Shown: in pieces, positions 25,515 to 35,065 of the stretch
Numbering within the stretch: position 1 is the stretch's first letter
Layout of the letters: every line of letters starts with the position of its first letter
The notes under the pieces: model-generated
The model's input: the letters and a program-made list of their open reading frames with translations, nothing else
Database searches by the model: none
Told to the model about the DNA's origin: nothing
Program-made: the position numbers and the translations under genes
Assembly: GCF_900115805.1 (NCBI RefSeq)
Contig: NZ_FOXU01000004.1
Span: forward strand, 1 to 64,000
Source: Psychrobacillus psychrotolerans
Lineage (GTDB): Bacteria; Bacillota; Bacilli; Bacillales_A; Planococcaceae
DNA length: 64,000 nucleotides
Direction of reading: 5' to 3'

Positions 25515-28500
25515 TTGAAGAAAAACTTATCAAGTAAGTTATTTAGCATCTTAATGGTACTAGCTATGGTCTTAACGATGCTTAGCCCGGCTATGACTGC
25601 TTCTGCAAACTCAGCTGTAAAGCCATTCAAGCAAAATACACCAAGCGAAAGTACGATACAGTTAAAATCAGCTATAGCAGAACAGTTAAATGTATTAGAT
25701 GGTGGGCCAAAATTACACAAAGACTTACAAGACCAAACGGGTAACCAAGATGTTGCAGTTATCATTCATTTATCTGAAAAACCAGTAGCTCTTGAAAAAG
25801 GAATAAGCGAATTAAAAGGAAAAGCATTCTCAGCTACTCAAGAAAAACAAGTGAGAACTAAAGTAAAGGCACAACAAACATCTGTGAAAAAGGAATTATC
25901 TATAAAAAATATTACGATTAAACAAGGTTATGCCTTTGATACAGTGTTGAACGGTTTCGCAGCAACAGTTAAAGCAAGTGATATTCCAAAACTACTAACC
26001 GTTCAAGGAGTAACATTAGTGGAACCGGACACAATTGTTTATGCGTCGGAGGAACCACAAAAAACGAAACCAACAAAACCTTCTACAATTATTAAAACTC
26101 CTAAAGTAGATGCAAAGATGAATACAAGTATCTCTTTCTTAGGAATTGAAAAGCTTTGGAATGAAGGAATTGAGGGACAAGGGGTTAAAGTAGCGGTACT
26201 TGATACAGGTATTGATGCAGATCATCCAGAATTCGCAGGCATTTATAAAGGTGGAAAGAACTTCATTCCAAATTCATCCACTTATACAAAAACACGTACA
26301 GAAGATGATGCTTCGGAGACATTACCTTCTGAACGTCCAGCAGGAACACCTGAATTTAATACAACGGGAAGTTCATTTTATACATCACATGGTACACATG
26401 TTGCTGGCACAATTGCAGCAATCGGCGCAAACGAATATGGCATTAAAGGGATTGCACCTAAAGTAGATCTTTATGCATATCGTGTACTGGGAGCATATGG
26501 TAGTGGCTCAACTTCAGGTATAGTAAAAGCAATAGATACAGCGGTAATTGAAAAAATGGACGTTATCAACCTTTCACTTGGCGGAGGAGCAAACTCTGAA
26601 ACGGATGCAGGATCATTTGCTATAAATAATGCCATGATGGCTGGGACTATCGGAGTTGTCGCAACAGGTAATGATGGTCCAAACCGTGGCACGATGGGAA
26701 CTCCGGCTACTGCACGTTTAGGGATTGGAGTGGGTAACACAACAAATCCCGAAACGATGCATAACGGAGAAGTAAAAGTTTCAGTTGGAGACTATAACTT
26801 AACGAAACAACTTCAGTTAATGGGTACAACTTTTGGAAAAGATTTAGCAACACAACTTCAAGGTGAGTTTGACTTAGTAGCAGTACCTGGCCTTGGAGAA
26901 GTAAAAGATTTTGAAGGAATTGATGTGAAAGGGAAAGTAGCATTGATTGCACGTGGTTCTATCGCATTTGTCGATAAAATTGCAAATGCAAAAGCAAATG
27001 GAGCAGTTGCTACGATTATTCATAATTCTACTGCGGGATCGAATACACCAAATGCTTCAGGCACATTCCTTGGCGATTCATTTGCCTTCATTCCAACTTA
27101 TGATATGTCTTTGACTGATGGAGTGGCAATTCGTGCTGCATTGGCAGGTGGAACAGGAAAAGTTAGCTTTGGTAAATTTGCTTCCACGAATACTGTTGGA
27201 GATGATGTAAATGACTCCAGTTCACGTGGACCTTCTACACCAAACTTTGATATTAAACCAGATGTAAGTGCACCTGGAACAAATATTATGTCTACTATTC
27301 CAATGTACAAAAAAGATTTCCCTGATGCAGTTTACGGGGAAGCATATGATCGTAAAACAGGAACTTCTATGGCAACACCACATATTGCAGGTATTGCTGC
27401 ACTTGTAAAACAAGCAAATCCTTCTTGGAATGCTTTTGATGTAAAAGTAGCGCTTTCCAATACGGCTAAAATCTTGGATACAAAGAAGTATGATGTATTC
27501 GCTCAAGGTGCAGGCCGTGTAGATGCGTATGCTGCAGCTCACCCAGAAATTCTTGCATATGCAAAAGATACTGCAGTACGAGATGCTACTGGAGCAGTAG
27601 TAGAAAACTTAAAAGGGACAGTTACTTTCGGTCCACAATCACTTAAAGAAGGTAATATTTCCGTAACAAAAGAGATTTTAGTAAAAGATATTGCTGGTAA
27701 AGGTGGAAACTATAACGTCTCAGTAGATGTTACCAAGTCATTTGGTGATGCAAAAGTGACGATAGACAAACCGACATTCAATCTTGCTGGAGAGCAAATA
27801 TTAAAAGTTACGTTAACTGCTTCTAAAGCAACTGCACCAAACGGTTCTGAAATACTAGGATATATCCATATTAATGGTGGGGCTTCAGAAGTTTCCTTGC
27901 CATTTGCAGCAGATTTTGGTGGAGCAGAGGCAACACAATTGAAAGACTTCAAAATCTCAACTACAGACTTGTCATTTAATGGGGATGGAGTTAAAGATAC
28001 TGCAGTTCTATCATTTACACTAACTGGTGACGTAACTACTAACTATATTGAACTTTGGGATATTATGAATCCTGAAGGTGGGGAATACGGGGATGGCTAT
28101 ATTGGTTACTTACATTCAGGTGCAGCACTAGCAAAAGGATCTTATACCCTGAATGTTGCCGGACAGTACAAACCATGGGGTACTGCACCTGCAACAACGA
28201 TTCCAGATGGTCTATATACAGTTGACTTTACTGGCGTTGCAGCTTCAGGAGTTGTCCAAGATTATGTAGGACCGATTGTAGTAAAAACTACAAAACCAGT
28301 AGTTAGTGGTTCTGTGAAAGACGGAGTGGCAACTGGTCAAGTAACAGACAAATATATCGATTACAATGAAGAATTATATTTATACGGCTTAGACTACAAC
28401 TTAAATGAAAAATTAAAAGCTTCCTATATTCCAACTGTAAATGGAGTTGCAAAAGCAGCGGTTGCCTTTAATTTGAACCAAGATGGTAGCTTTACATTCC

Positions 28501-30824
28501 CAGTAACGGCTGACACAGATTCAGTAAAAGTAATTATTAATGATGCTGCTGGAAATGTTGGCGAAGCATTAATTTATGAAAAAGTAGTGGAAGTCCCAGA
28601 GCCAGTTCTATCACTTTCAGTAAACCCAACGAAGCTAGATTTAACAGCTGGAGAAACATCTCAACTGACTGTAACAGAAACATCTACGCCTGTAGAAGGG
28701 GATGCAACTACTAAAAATGTAACTTCAGACGCTAAGTATGTAGTAGCAGATGAAAGTATTGTAAAAGTTGCAAATGGATTAGTAACCGCGGTTGGAAAAG
28801 GTTCTACTACAATTACAATTACACATGGTAAAAATGAAGTGACAGTAAATGTGACGGTAAAAGATCCAGTAGTTATTGTACCAGGGGTCACTTTAACTGC
28901 TAACAAAACACAGATTGATTTGGAACCAAAAGAAGAAGCACAACTGAAAATAACAGAAGTAACCACAACAGCAGATGGAAAAACAAAACGCAAAGATGTA
29001 ACCAAAGCCGCAACATATAAAGTAGCAGACAACAAAGTTGCTAGCGTAAAAGATGGTTTAGTCATAGCAAAAAATGCAGGAAGCACAGCAATCACTGTTA
29101 AATACGGTAAAAACGAGCTAACTGTGAATGTGACCGTTACAGAACCAGAGGTAACTTTAACGGCAAATAAAACACAAATTGACCTACAAAAAGGAAAAGA
29201 AGCGCAACTGAAAATAACAGAAGTAACAACAACAGCAGACGGTAAAACGAAAAAGACAGACGTAACAAGTGCTGCCAAATATTCAGTATCAGACAATAAA
29301 GTAGTTTCAGTAAAAAATGGTTTAGTAACAGCTAAAAATGCAGGGACTACAGTCATTACAATTAAATACGGTAAAAATGAGTTAACTGTAAATGCAACAG
29401 TCACTGAACCGGGCGTGACACTAACGGCAAACAAAACGCAAGTTGATTTGGAAATTGGAAAAGAAGCCCAACTGAAAATAGTGGAAGTAACAACAACTGC
29501 AGATGGCAAAGAAAAGAAAGTAGACGTAACAAAAGCTGCAACGTATAAAGTGACGAACAGTAAAATTGCCACTGTAAGCAATGGCTTAATAACGGCAGTA
29601 AAGGCAGGGGAAACTACTATTACCGCTAAGTATGGTAAACAGGAAGTAACTATAAATGTGATAGTTACAGAGCCGATAGTGACTATAACTGCAAATAAAA
29701 CTGAAATTAATTTAGAACCAGGAAAAGAAGCCCAACTGACTATTAAAGAAGTAATCACTTCAGCAGATGGAAAAACGAAACAAACGGACATCACAAGTCT
29801 TGCAACATATAAATCTGGAAACAATAAAGTTGCAACTGTAAATAAAGGTTTAATAACAGCAAAAGGTGTAGGAAGCACAACAATTACCGCTAAATACGGT
29901 AAAAATGAAGTTACTATAAATGTCACAGTGGCAGAACCACAAGTGACACTTACGGTAAACAAACCAGATATTAGTTTGGAATCAGGCAAAGAATCCCAAT
30001 TAAAAATTGTGGAAGTAACAACAACTGCAGATGGGAAAACAAGCGAACGAAACGTGACAACTGCTGCAACATATAAAGTGGCAGATAAAGCAATAGCTAC
30101 TGTAACGGATGGTCTAGTGAAAGCCAAAGGTGCGGGAAGCACAACGATCACTGTGAAATACGGTAAAAATGAAATAACTGTAAATGTGACGGTAACCAAA
30201 CCAGAAGTGACGCTGTTTACAGACATATCACAAATTGATTTGGAACCAGGTAAAGAAGCGCAACTGACTATTAAGGAAATCACAACAACAGTAGACGGAA
30301 AAACAACAGAAAAAAATGTTACCTCTTCTGCAAAATACAAAGTAGCGGATAATTCTGTGGCAACTGTAACGAATGGTTTAGTCAGAGCAAAAAATGCCGG
30401 AACTACAACGATCAATGTTAGCTACGGTGAAAATAATCTAACGGTAAACGTAAATGTTGCTGCATCTGAAGTAACATTGGTTGCAGATAACACACAAATC
30501 GAGTTAGAAGCTGGAAAAGAAGTACGCATAGCGATTAAAGAAGTAACAACAACACCAGATGGCACAGCGACTGAAAGAGATGTAACAGCAGCGGCAAAAT
30601 ATACTCCAGGCGATAAAGCATTAATCACAGTGAACAGTGGTTTAGTAAGAGCCAAAAAAGCAGGAAATACAACAATTACCGTAAAATACGGTAAAAATGA
30701 ACTCACACTAAACGTAAATATCACAGAAGCAAGCATCAGATCAATCGTGCCAGGTTCAGAAACTGTAGTACCAAGTCCGGAATCATTCACTCCGGGTACA
30801 GAAGCGATTCCAGTACCTGCGTAA
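25515..30824 (+). CDS. Large secreted subtilisin-family serine protease with PA domain and bacterial Ig-like repeats
   Basis: A Vpr-like S8 protease of about 1769 residues. TTG at 25494 opens the frame, but TTG 25515 follows AAAGGGG at 9 nt and gives a clean signal peptide (LAMVLTMLSPAMTASA). An inhibitor-I9 propeptide spans about 60-170. The catalytic triad is Asp230 (AVLDTGIDADHPE), His292 (SHGTHVAGT) and Ser618 (GTSMATPHIAG). A protease-associated insert lies near 420-540 (VKGKVALIARGSIAFVDKI). After about 700 come Ig-like regions and then eight Big_2-type repeats, seven of them exactly 88 residues. No SLH or LPXTG anchor is evident, so the repeats may hold it in the wall or extend it. A half-site repeat and strong terminator follow. 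Confidence 0.92.
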   Translation: MKKNLSSKLFSILMVLAMVLTMLSPAMTASANSAVKPFKQNTPSESTIQLKSAIAEQLNVLDGGPKLHKDLQDQTGNQDVAVIIHLSEKPVALEKGISELKGKAFSATQEKQVRTKVKAQQTSVKKELSIKNITIKQGYAFDTVLNGFAATVKASDIPKLLTVQGVTLVEPDTIVYASEEPQKTKPTKPSTIIKTPKVDAKMNTSISFLGIEKLWNEGIEGQGVKVAVLDTGIDADHPEFAGIYKGGKNFIPNSSTYTKTRTEDDASETLPSERPAGTPEFNTTGSSFYTSHGTHVAGTIAAIGANEYGIKGIAPKVDLYAYRVLGAYGSGSTSGIVKAIDTAVIEKMDVINLSLGGGANSETDAGSFAINNAMMAGTIGVVATGNDGPNRGTMGTPATARLGIGVGNTTNPETMHNGEVKVSVGDYNLTKQLQLMGTTFGKDLATQLQGEFDLVAVPGLGEVKDFEGIDVKGKVALIARGSIAFVDKIANAKANGAVATIIHNSTAGSNTPNASGTFLGDSFAFIPTYDMSLTDGVAIRAALAGGTGKVSFGKFASTNTVGDDVNDSSSRGPSTPNFDIKPDVSAPGTNIMSTIPMYKKDFPDAVYGEAYDRKTGTSMATPHIAGIAALVKQANPSWNAFDVKVALSNTAKILDTKKYDVFAQGAGRVDAYAAAHPEILAYAKDTAVRDATGAVVENLKGTVTFGPQSLKEGNISVTKEILVKDIAGKGGNYNVSVDVTKSFGDAKVTIDKPTFNLAGEQILKVTLTASKATAPNGSEILGYIHINGGASEVSLPFAADFGGAEATQLKDFKISTTDLSFNGDGVKDTAVLSFTLTGDVTTNYIELWDIMNPEGGEYGDGYIGYLHSGAALAKGSYTLNVAGQYKPWGTAPATTIPDGLYTVDFTGVAASGVVQDYVGPIVVKTTKPVVSGSVKDGVATGQVTDKYIDYNEELYLYGLDYNLNEKLKASYIPTVNGVAKAAVAFNLNQDGSFTFPVTADTDSVKVIINDAAGNVGEALIYEKVVEVPEPVLSLSVNPTKLDLTAGETSQLTVTETSTPVEGDATTKNVTSDAKYVVADESIVKVANGLVTAVGKGSTTITITHGKNEVTVNVTVKDPVVIVPGVTLTANKTQIDLEPKEEAQLKITEVTTTADGKTKRKDVTKAATYKVADNKVASVKDGLVIAKNAGSTAITVKYGKNELTVNVTVTEPEVTLTANKTQIDLQKGKEAQLKITEVTTTADGKTKKTDVTSAAKYSVSDNKVVSVKNGLVTAKNAGTTVITIKYGKNELTVNATVTEPGVTLTANKTQVDLEIGKEAQLKIVEVTTTADGKEKKVDVTKAATYKVTNSKIATVSNGLITAVKAGETTITAKYGKQEVTINVIVTEPIVTITANKTEINLEPGKEAQLTIKEVITSADGKTKQTDITSLATYKSGNNKVATVNKGLITAKGVGSTTITAKYGKNEVTINVTVAEPQVTLTVNKPDISLESGKESQLKIVEVTTTADGKTSERNVTTAATYKVADKAIATVTDGLVKAKGAGSTTITVKYGKNEITVNVTVTKPEVTLFTDISQIDLEPGKEAQLTIKEITTTVDGKTTEKNVTSSAKYKVADNSVATVTNGLVRAKNAGTTTINVSYGENNLTVNVNVAASEVTLVADNTQIELEAGKEVRIAIKEVTTTPDGTATERDVTAAAKYTPGDKALITVNSGLVRAKKAGNTTITVKYGKNELTLNVNITEASIRSIVPGSETVVPSPESFTPGTEAIPVPA
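28887..30734 (+). repeat. Seven tandem 264-bp coding repeats (Big_2-type, 88 residues)
   Basis: Repeat starts at 28887, 29151, 29415, 29679, 29943, 30207 and 30471, always 264 bp apart. Each encodes VTLTANKTQIDLE, then KEAQLKI, a TTTADGKT variant and KYGKNELTVNV. A more diverged eighth unit precedes them (about 28608-28886). Confidence 0.95.
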
Positions 30825-30827
30825 ACT

Positions 30828-30852
30828 GTCCCTGTGTAGCAAACAATTCTGA
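30828..30852 (+). repeat. REPIN-like half-site after the subtilase gene
   Basis: GTCCCTGTGTAGCAAACAAT followed by TCTGA, 3 nt after the stop codon and just before a strong terminator. Confidence 0.85.
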
Positions 30853-30863
30853 TAGTTAACGAA

Positions 30864-30907
30864 AAGCCCACGCCTCTTAAATAACAGAGGTGTGGGCTTA
30901 TTTTTTT
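30864..30907 (+). terminator. Terminator of the subtilase gene
   Basis: AAGCCCACGCCTCT and AGAGGTGTGGGCTT pair over 14 bp (one G-T) and are followed by ATTTTTTT. It lies between the half-site and palindrome copy 5. Confidence 0.92.
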
Positions 30908-30951
30908 GTCCCTGTGTAAGATACAATTCAGAATTGTATCTTACACAGGGA
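30908..30951. repeat. 45-bp-type palindrome (REPIN-like), copy 5
   Basis: Arms match the family around a central A. The outer right end reads GGGAAC instead of GGGAC. It ends 4 nt from the stop codon of the minus-strand glucosaminidase gene. Confidence 0.9.
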
Positions 30952-30955
30952 ACTA

Positions 30956-32629
30956 CTAAATTCCATCAACATAATCACGATGAATATACAATTCCGTGTA
31001 GTCCACCGAATCCGAAAGAACTTTAATCCACTCAGATTCTGGTAGATTATCATCTAATATCGTGATTGGCATTCCACTATTTGTATATCGATAGGCAGCT
31101 GTAAAATTAGTGCCAGGACCTGTACGAACGTTTAGACCAGATGTGTTGGTGATGCCAAGTTTGTAGGGAGTTAGAGAATCTCGTCCACCCATCATTTGAT
31201 CGATACGATACATATGGCCGGCAGCTTTTGCTCCCCAGTATGGGTCAGATGCATATTTAACGTTGATCCCGATTGCTTTGTTGCCAAAAACTGCACCATT
31301 CGCATAACCGGCGTTCGGACGAAGATAATTTTTGTTTAAAAATGCATTTACTAGCTCATCAATATTTTGTTCCACTGTTGTAAAATATTTGGCTAAAGGA
31401 TTGTTGTCTGTAACATAAAGACCAAAAAGGTTATTGTATTCTTGCGCTCTATTACTTAAACCGTATGCACTTTCATGCTGAGCTAGTGCAAGGATGAATA
31501 ATGCATTGATATGCTGCGATTCTTCTAATTGTTTAAGATAAGAACCTAGACCAATAAGCTTACTTTTTTGAGTTGCCTGTTGATATAATATATTATTTGG
31601 GTTTTCGCTTTCTAGCTTTTGAAGCATGGTCATTATATAAGTGTCGATTTCTTCCGCTGTATAATTCGTTTTGCTTCGTGCGGATAAGTATTCAAAATAA
31701 GGATAGCTTGTCCCTACTTCTTGACCCGATGTATTTGTAAAATGAACACCATCCACACTATAGTATGTCTGACCGGGAATCATAAAAGCGGGTGCAGCTC
31801 CAATTTGATAGGAAGAGTATGTTTTACTGCTTGTGGAATAAATAGAATGCACTAGTTGACCATTAGCTGCAGAATAATATGATCTACCTGTCAACGCACT
31901 CTCCGGAATAAGATTACTATTCTCATGTTTAATAAACATGTTCTTACCAGCGACATTTACCTCCACATAGGCATCTGTAGAGTCAATATATAGTAGATCT
32001 GTATTTGCAGTTACATAAGTAAATGCTTTGGTTAGTTGCTTGTCTGAATAAACATTCGTTAATACATTAGCTCCATTAGCTTTCGTAACGACCATTCCAC
32101 GAGACATTTTGATAAGGGAATCCTTATACTGGATGGCCTGACCTGGCTTTAAGTTGGTTAAAGCAATCTCATAAGTAGCGTACGATTTTACTACACTAGT
32201 AGTTCCATTGGTTGCAATATTGACGACATCGTATGTACCGGGTGTCTCAATTGTAAATTGTTTTTGATTGTATGTAGCGAGGGGTTTACCATCTTCATCC
32301 GTCACACTATTTGTAATATGAAGTGTATACGTTGCTGCGTAAGTATACCCCTCAGTTGGAGCAGCAACTTGGACGCTTTTACGATCCGAAGCGACAGTAA
32401 GTGGCCCGTTTTGCTTTACCCCAAATTGGTCCAACACATAAACCGAATTAGCGTGGACACTACTAGCATCAACTGCCTTATTGAACGTTATAGTCCAAGT
32501 TTTATCGGGTTTTACATTTACAGAAGTCTCAAAACTAGCTGCGCTCGATAGGGATGGTAGTATTAATAGCATACAAAATACTAAAATACCTACAAAAAAA
32601 TTATTCCTTAAATTTACTTTTTGAATCAA
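30956..32629 (-). CDS. Secreted N-acetylglucosaminidase (peptidoglycan hydrolase) with SbsA-type Ig and SH3 domains
   Basis: A 557-residue cell-wall hydrolase. The signal peptide ends near LSSAAS. Residues about 32-130 are an SbsA-type Ig-like domain (KTWTITFNKAVDASSVHANS). The glucosaminidase (GH73-like) domain spans about 365-480, with LFILALAQHESAYGLSN carrying the catalytic-type Glu, followed by YNNLFGLYV and KYASDPYWGAKAAGHMY. A C-terminal SH3 domain binds wall (SGLNVRTGPGTNFTAAYRY). It resembles Bacillus LytG/LytD-type enzymes that cut glycan strands in growth. The same Ig-like unit ends the SGNH hydrolase at 35237. It is convergent with the subtilase. Confidence 0.88.
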   Translation of the reverse strand: MIQKVNLRNNFFVGILVFCMLLILPSLSSAASFETSVNVKPDKTWTITFNKAVDASSVHANSVYVLDQFGVKQNGPLTVASDRKSVQVAAPTEGYTYAATYTLHITNSVTDEDGKPLATYNQKQFTIETPGTYDVVNIATNGTTSVVKSYATYEIALTNLKPGQAIQYKDSLIKMSRGMVVTKANGANVLTNVYSDKQLTKAFTYVTANTDLLYIDSTDAYVEVNVAGKNMFIKHENSNLIPESALTGRSYYSAANGQLVHSIYSTSSKTYSSYQIGAAPAFMIPGQTYYSVDGVHFTNTSGQEVGTSYPYFEYLSARSKTNYTAEEIDTYIMTMLQKLESENPNNILYQQATQKSKLIGLGSYLKQLEESQHINALFILALAQHESAYGLSNRAQEYNNLFGLYVTDNNPLAKYFTTVEQNIDELVNAFLNKNYLRPNAGYANGAVFGNKAIGINVKYASDPYWGAKAAGHMYRIDQMMGGRDSLTPYKLGITNTSGLNVRTGPGTNFTAAYRYTNSGMPITILDDNLPESEWIKVLSDSVDYTELYIHRDYVDGI

Positions 32630-32690
32630 CTTATTTCCCTCCTTTTTTAATAATAATCACCCTACTATACTATCAGCTTATAGACTAAAT

Positions 32691-32735
32691 GTCCCTGTGT
32701 AAAATACAATTCAGAATTGTATCTTACACAGGGAC
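32691..32735. repeat. 45-bp palindrome (REPIN-like), copy 6
   Basis: Central A. One arm mismatch (TAAAATAC in the left arm against GTATCTTA in the right). It lies in the divergent intergenic region between 30956-32629 and 32806-33222. Confidence 0.9.
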
Positions 32736-32805
32736 CTTTTAAATTCTGCTGAACTCCATTACAATAGGAACTAATGAAACATCCATAAAAGAAGGAGGTA
32801 ATAAA

Positions 32806-33222
32806 ATGTTAATAAAAGCATTGAAAAAAGCATTGCCAATTTTAGTTTGTTTCGGACTATTAATCGCAATTCCGATTAATTCACAGGCAACAACGAAAGT
32901 AATGTGGGGAAAAACTGAGCTGAAGCTTGGACAAATTGGAAAAGTAACAATTTTAGCAGACACTCCACTTGTGAAAATGGAAAGCAATGGAACATTATCT
33001 ACCGTTCGTATGCTGAAAAAAGGGGACGAATATCGCGTATACAGCTATAAAGGCCAACATAACGGATTATACGGTGTAGGCGGAAGTAGCTTCGTTCAAA
33101 AAAACACAGCAAAAGTAAAATACGAAACACCTTCTAAAAGAAAACTAGCACTTGTAACTCCAAAACCAATCATCACAACTCCAGTGGATCCACCGGCTTT
33201 GGAAGTAATTGATATCCAGTAG
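32806..33222 (+). CDS. Small secreted protein of unknown function
   Basis: 138 residues with a signal peptide (ILVCFGLLIAIPINSQAT, cleavage near residue 29). The mature part begins KVMWGKTELKLGQIGKVTIL and reads like a short SH3-type beta barrel (KGDEYRVYSYKGQHNGLYGVGGSSFVQ broken over two strands), ending in a proline-rich tail. Similar small proteins accompany wall hydrolases in Bacillales, but I do not recognise a named family. GGAGG precedes the ATG. The stop codon TAG shares its last base with a half-site repeat. Confidence 0.65.
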   Translation: MLIKALKKALPILVCFGLLIAIPINSQATTKVMWGKTELKLGQIGKVTILADTPLVKMESNGTLSTVRMLKKGDEYRVYSYKGQHNGLYGVGGSSFVQKNTAKVKYETPSKRKLALVTPKPIITTPVDPPALEVIDIQ

Positions 33223-33243
33223 TCCCTGTGTAGCACACAATTC
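33222..33243 (+). repeat. REPIN-like half-site overlapping a stop codon
   Basis: GTCCCTGTGTAGCACACAAT. The first G is the last base of the TAG of the small secreted protein gene. A terminator follows, as with the other half-sites. Confidence 0.75.
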
Positions 33244-33255
33244 AATTCAAGTACA

Positions 33256-33290
33256 AAAATCCCGCTTTCCAACTAGGAAAGCGGGATTTT
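33256..33290. terminator. Bidirectional terminator between convergent genes
   Basis: A perfect 15-bp stem (AAAATCCCGCTTTCC / GGAAAGCGGGATTTT) around AACTA. It serves the small secreted protein gene and the convergent SLH-NlpC/P60 gene. Confidence 0.92.
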
Positions 33291-33292
33291 CG

Positions 33293-34903
33293 TTATTTCA
33301 AATACCTTTTTGCACCTGCGTAATTCCTCTTATAATTTCCTGCATTCATTGATTCTATTTTGACCTTCGAAGAGGCATGTGGAGCATGGAGCATTTTGCC
33401 GTCCCCTACAAATAACCCGACATGATACACTTTTCCTTTTCCTCCATTACCTGCGAAAAATACTAGATCACCAGGCTGTAAGTTTTTCTTGGAAACGGAT
33501 GTGCCTTTTGTTGCTTGATAAAAGGAGTCGCGCGGTATGAGTATTCCATGATTTTTGTACACGGAGTAAATGATACCTGAGCAGTCGAAGCCATAAGCAG
33601 AAGTACCTGCCCATAAGTATGGAAGGTCTAAGAACTGTTTAGCGCTATTGACGATATCTTTTTGAGATGGCTTTGGTACTGCTGCGTAATTTTTATAAAC
33701 TTTCGCATCTTTCTTTGCTAAGTATTTAATGCCATTTGCTGGAGTCATTACATGCAACCATTCACCTTCTTCTTTCACTACCGGAAGAATAGTCGTGTAA
33801 CTGATCGGGATATAAACTTTTTTCTTATTCGTATCTTGGTATAGATTAGTAGATTTTGCATTTACAATGGCGATAGGACATTCAGAAGTATCTGTAGTTG
33901 TTTCTACTATATGTGATGATGGGACCCATCCAGGATATCCTTCTTTTTGATAGGGGACATACTGATCTTTAACAGCAATTCTAGTCCATTTACCGCTCTT
34001 TTTTAAGGTGGCGACTTCATCACCGAATAGTGCTTGCGTATCGGTTTTGTCCACGAGCCACCATTTTTGGGTCAGATTCATACTTTTCGTCCACTTTGTA
34101 ATATTAACAGGAGTGGTAATAGAAGCTTTATCTACTGGTCTATTAATATTTGGTTTATGCCAAAGTGACGTTACTTGTACATTCACAAACGTCTTTTTTA
34201 CCTTACCTGGTTTCTCACAGGAAGCAACGGGAACAGGTGTAGGTGTTGGAGCAGGAGTAGGTACTGGCGGCGTAGGCACTGGTACTGGTGTTATTACTTT
34301 TCGAAAAGCTGGATTCAAAACACGGGCAAGTAAAATAGCAAAATCTTCTTTTGTAATATTGACTAATGGTTTAAAAGTATTGTCTGGATATCCAGTAGCG
34401 ATACTATTTGCTTGTAATACATGAATAAATTCAGAAACCCAATATTCAGGCAACACATCGACAAAAGGAGTTTTAGTAGTGCCCGTTAAATTGAACCCCC
34501 GAACTAGGAACACGGCACCTTCGCCTCTTGAAAAGGATGCATTTGGATTAAAAGCACCATTCTCGTCCAATTTAATAATTCCCTTTTCTACAATTGCAGC
34601 GATTACAGGGAAACTTGCATGATTCCTTGGAACATCGGAAATGACCAAATCGGATTGTGCCTTAACCTCCAATCCTAGTGCTTTTACAAGCATTTCTGCA
34701 GCCTCTAGTCTTTTAAGTTCTTGTGATAACCCAAAGTCTTTCGACGGATCACCTACTAAAATGCCTTTAGAAGCTAAAAAGTCTAACTCCGCTTTAGCAA
34801 AATAATCATCTCCAACATCTTTGAATAAAGGAGCGGCACTCACATTACTAACAGATAAAAACATAAGCGTAAATACTACTATAATTACGGTGAATCTTCT
34901 CAG
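33293..34903 (-). CDS. SLH-domain NlpC/P60 cell-wall endopeptidase, probable CTG start
   Basis: A secreted D,L-endopeptidase of about 536 residues. The first ATG (34864) gives only a stub of the signal peptide. Extending in frame to CTG 34903, 9 nt after AAAGGGG, yields MRRFTVIIVVFTLMFLSVS with cleavage after NVSA. Three SLH motifs follow (LFKDVGDDYFAKAELDFL; ISDVPRNHASFPVIAAI; FVDVLPEYWVSEFIHVLQ), anchoring it to pyruvylated wall polymer. A proline linker and SH3-like modules come next, then an NlpC/P60 domain with catalytic Cys in YGFDCSGIIY and His in YHVGLFVGDGKMLHAPH. It uses SLH anchoring while the S-layer proteins here use the SbsC type. The start codon is inferred. Confidence 0.85.
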   Translation of the reverse strand: MRRFTVIIVVFTLMFLSVSNVSAAPLFKDVGDDYFAKAELDFLASKGILVGDPSKDFGLSQELKRLEAAEMLVKALGLEVKAQSDLVISDVPRNHASFPVIAAIVEKGIIKLDENGAFNPNASFSRGEGAVFLVRGFNLTGTTKTPFVDVLPEYWVSEFIHVLQANSIATGYPDNTFKPLVNITKEDFAILLARVLNPAFRKVITPVPVPTPPVPTPAPTPTPVPVASCEKPGKVKKTFVNVQVTSLWHKPNINRPVDKASITTPVNITKWTKSMNLTQKWWLVDKTDTQALFGDEVATLKKSGKWTRIAVKDQYVPYQKEGYPGWVPSSHIVETTTDTSECPIAIVNAKSTNLYQDTNKKKVYIPISYTTILPVVKEEGEWLHVMTPANGIKYLAKKDAKVYKNYAAVPKPSQKDIVNSAKQFLDLPYLWAGTSAYGFDCSGIIYSVYKNHGILIPRDSFYQATKGTSVSKKNLQPGDLVFFAGNGGKGKVYHVGLFVGDGKMLHAPHASSKVKIESMNAGNYKRNYAGAKRYLK

Positions 34904-35039
34904 AATTCTCAGCCCCTTTATCTTTCTATATACCTACCTCATATGAAATGCATATACATGACGATTTATACCAAACAGCATAAGTCTCACTCCTGCACAC
35001 TAATTATGGTAATTCTCTATAATAGTTCAATTCTCCTTT

Positions 35040-35065
35040 GTCTCTTTGTAACAAACAATTAAGAA
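35040..35065 (+). repeat. Decayed REPIN-like half-site
   Basis: GTCTCTTTGTAACAAACAAT followed by TAAGAA, about 80% identical to the half-site family. It lies in the 333-bp divergent gap before the SGNH hydrolase, which otherwise shows no feature I can support. Confidence 0.4.

Noticed and set aside
28661-30415. 584-codon ORF on the minus strand
   Set aside because: It is antisense to the 264-bp repeats of the subtilase. Its length comes from repeated codon patterns; it has no ribosome site, and the sense strand encodes clear Ig-like repeats.
13711-32735. Palindromes as ordinary intrinsic terminators only
   Set aside because: Several are followed by T-rich sequence and may terminate, but identical arms at six places, two of them upstream of genes, cannot be explained by independent terminators, which differ in sequence elsewhere in the window.
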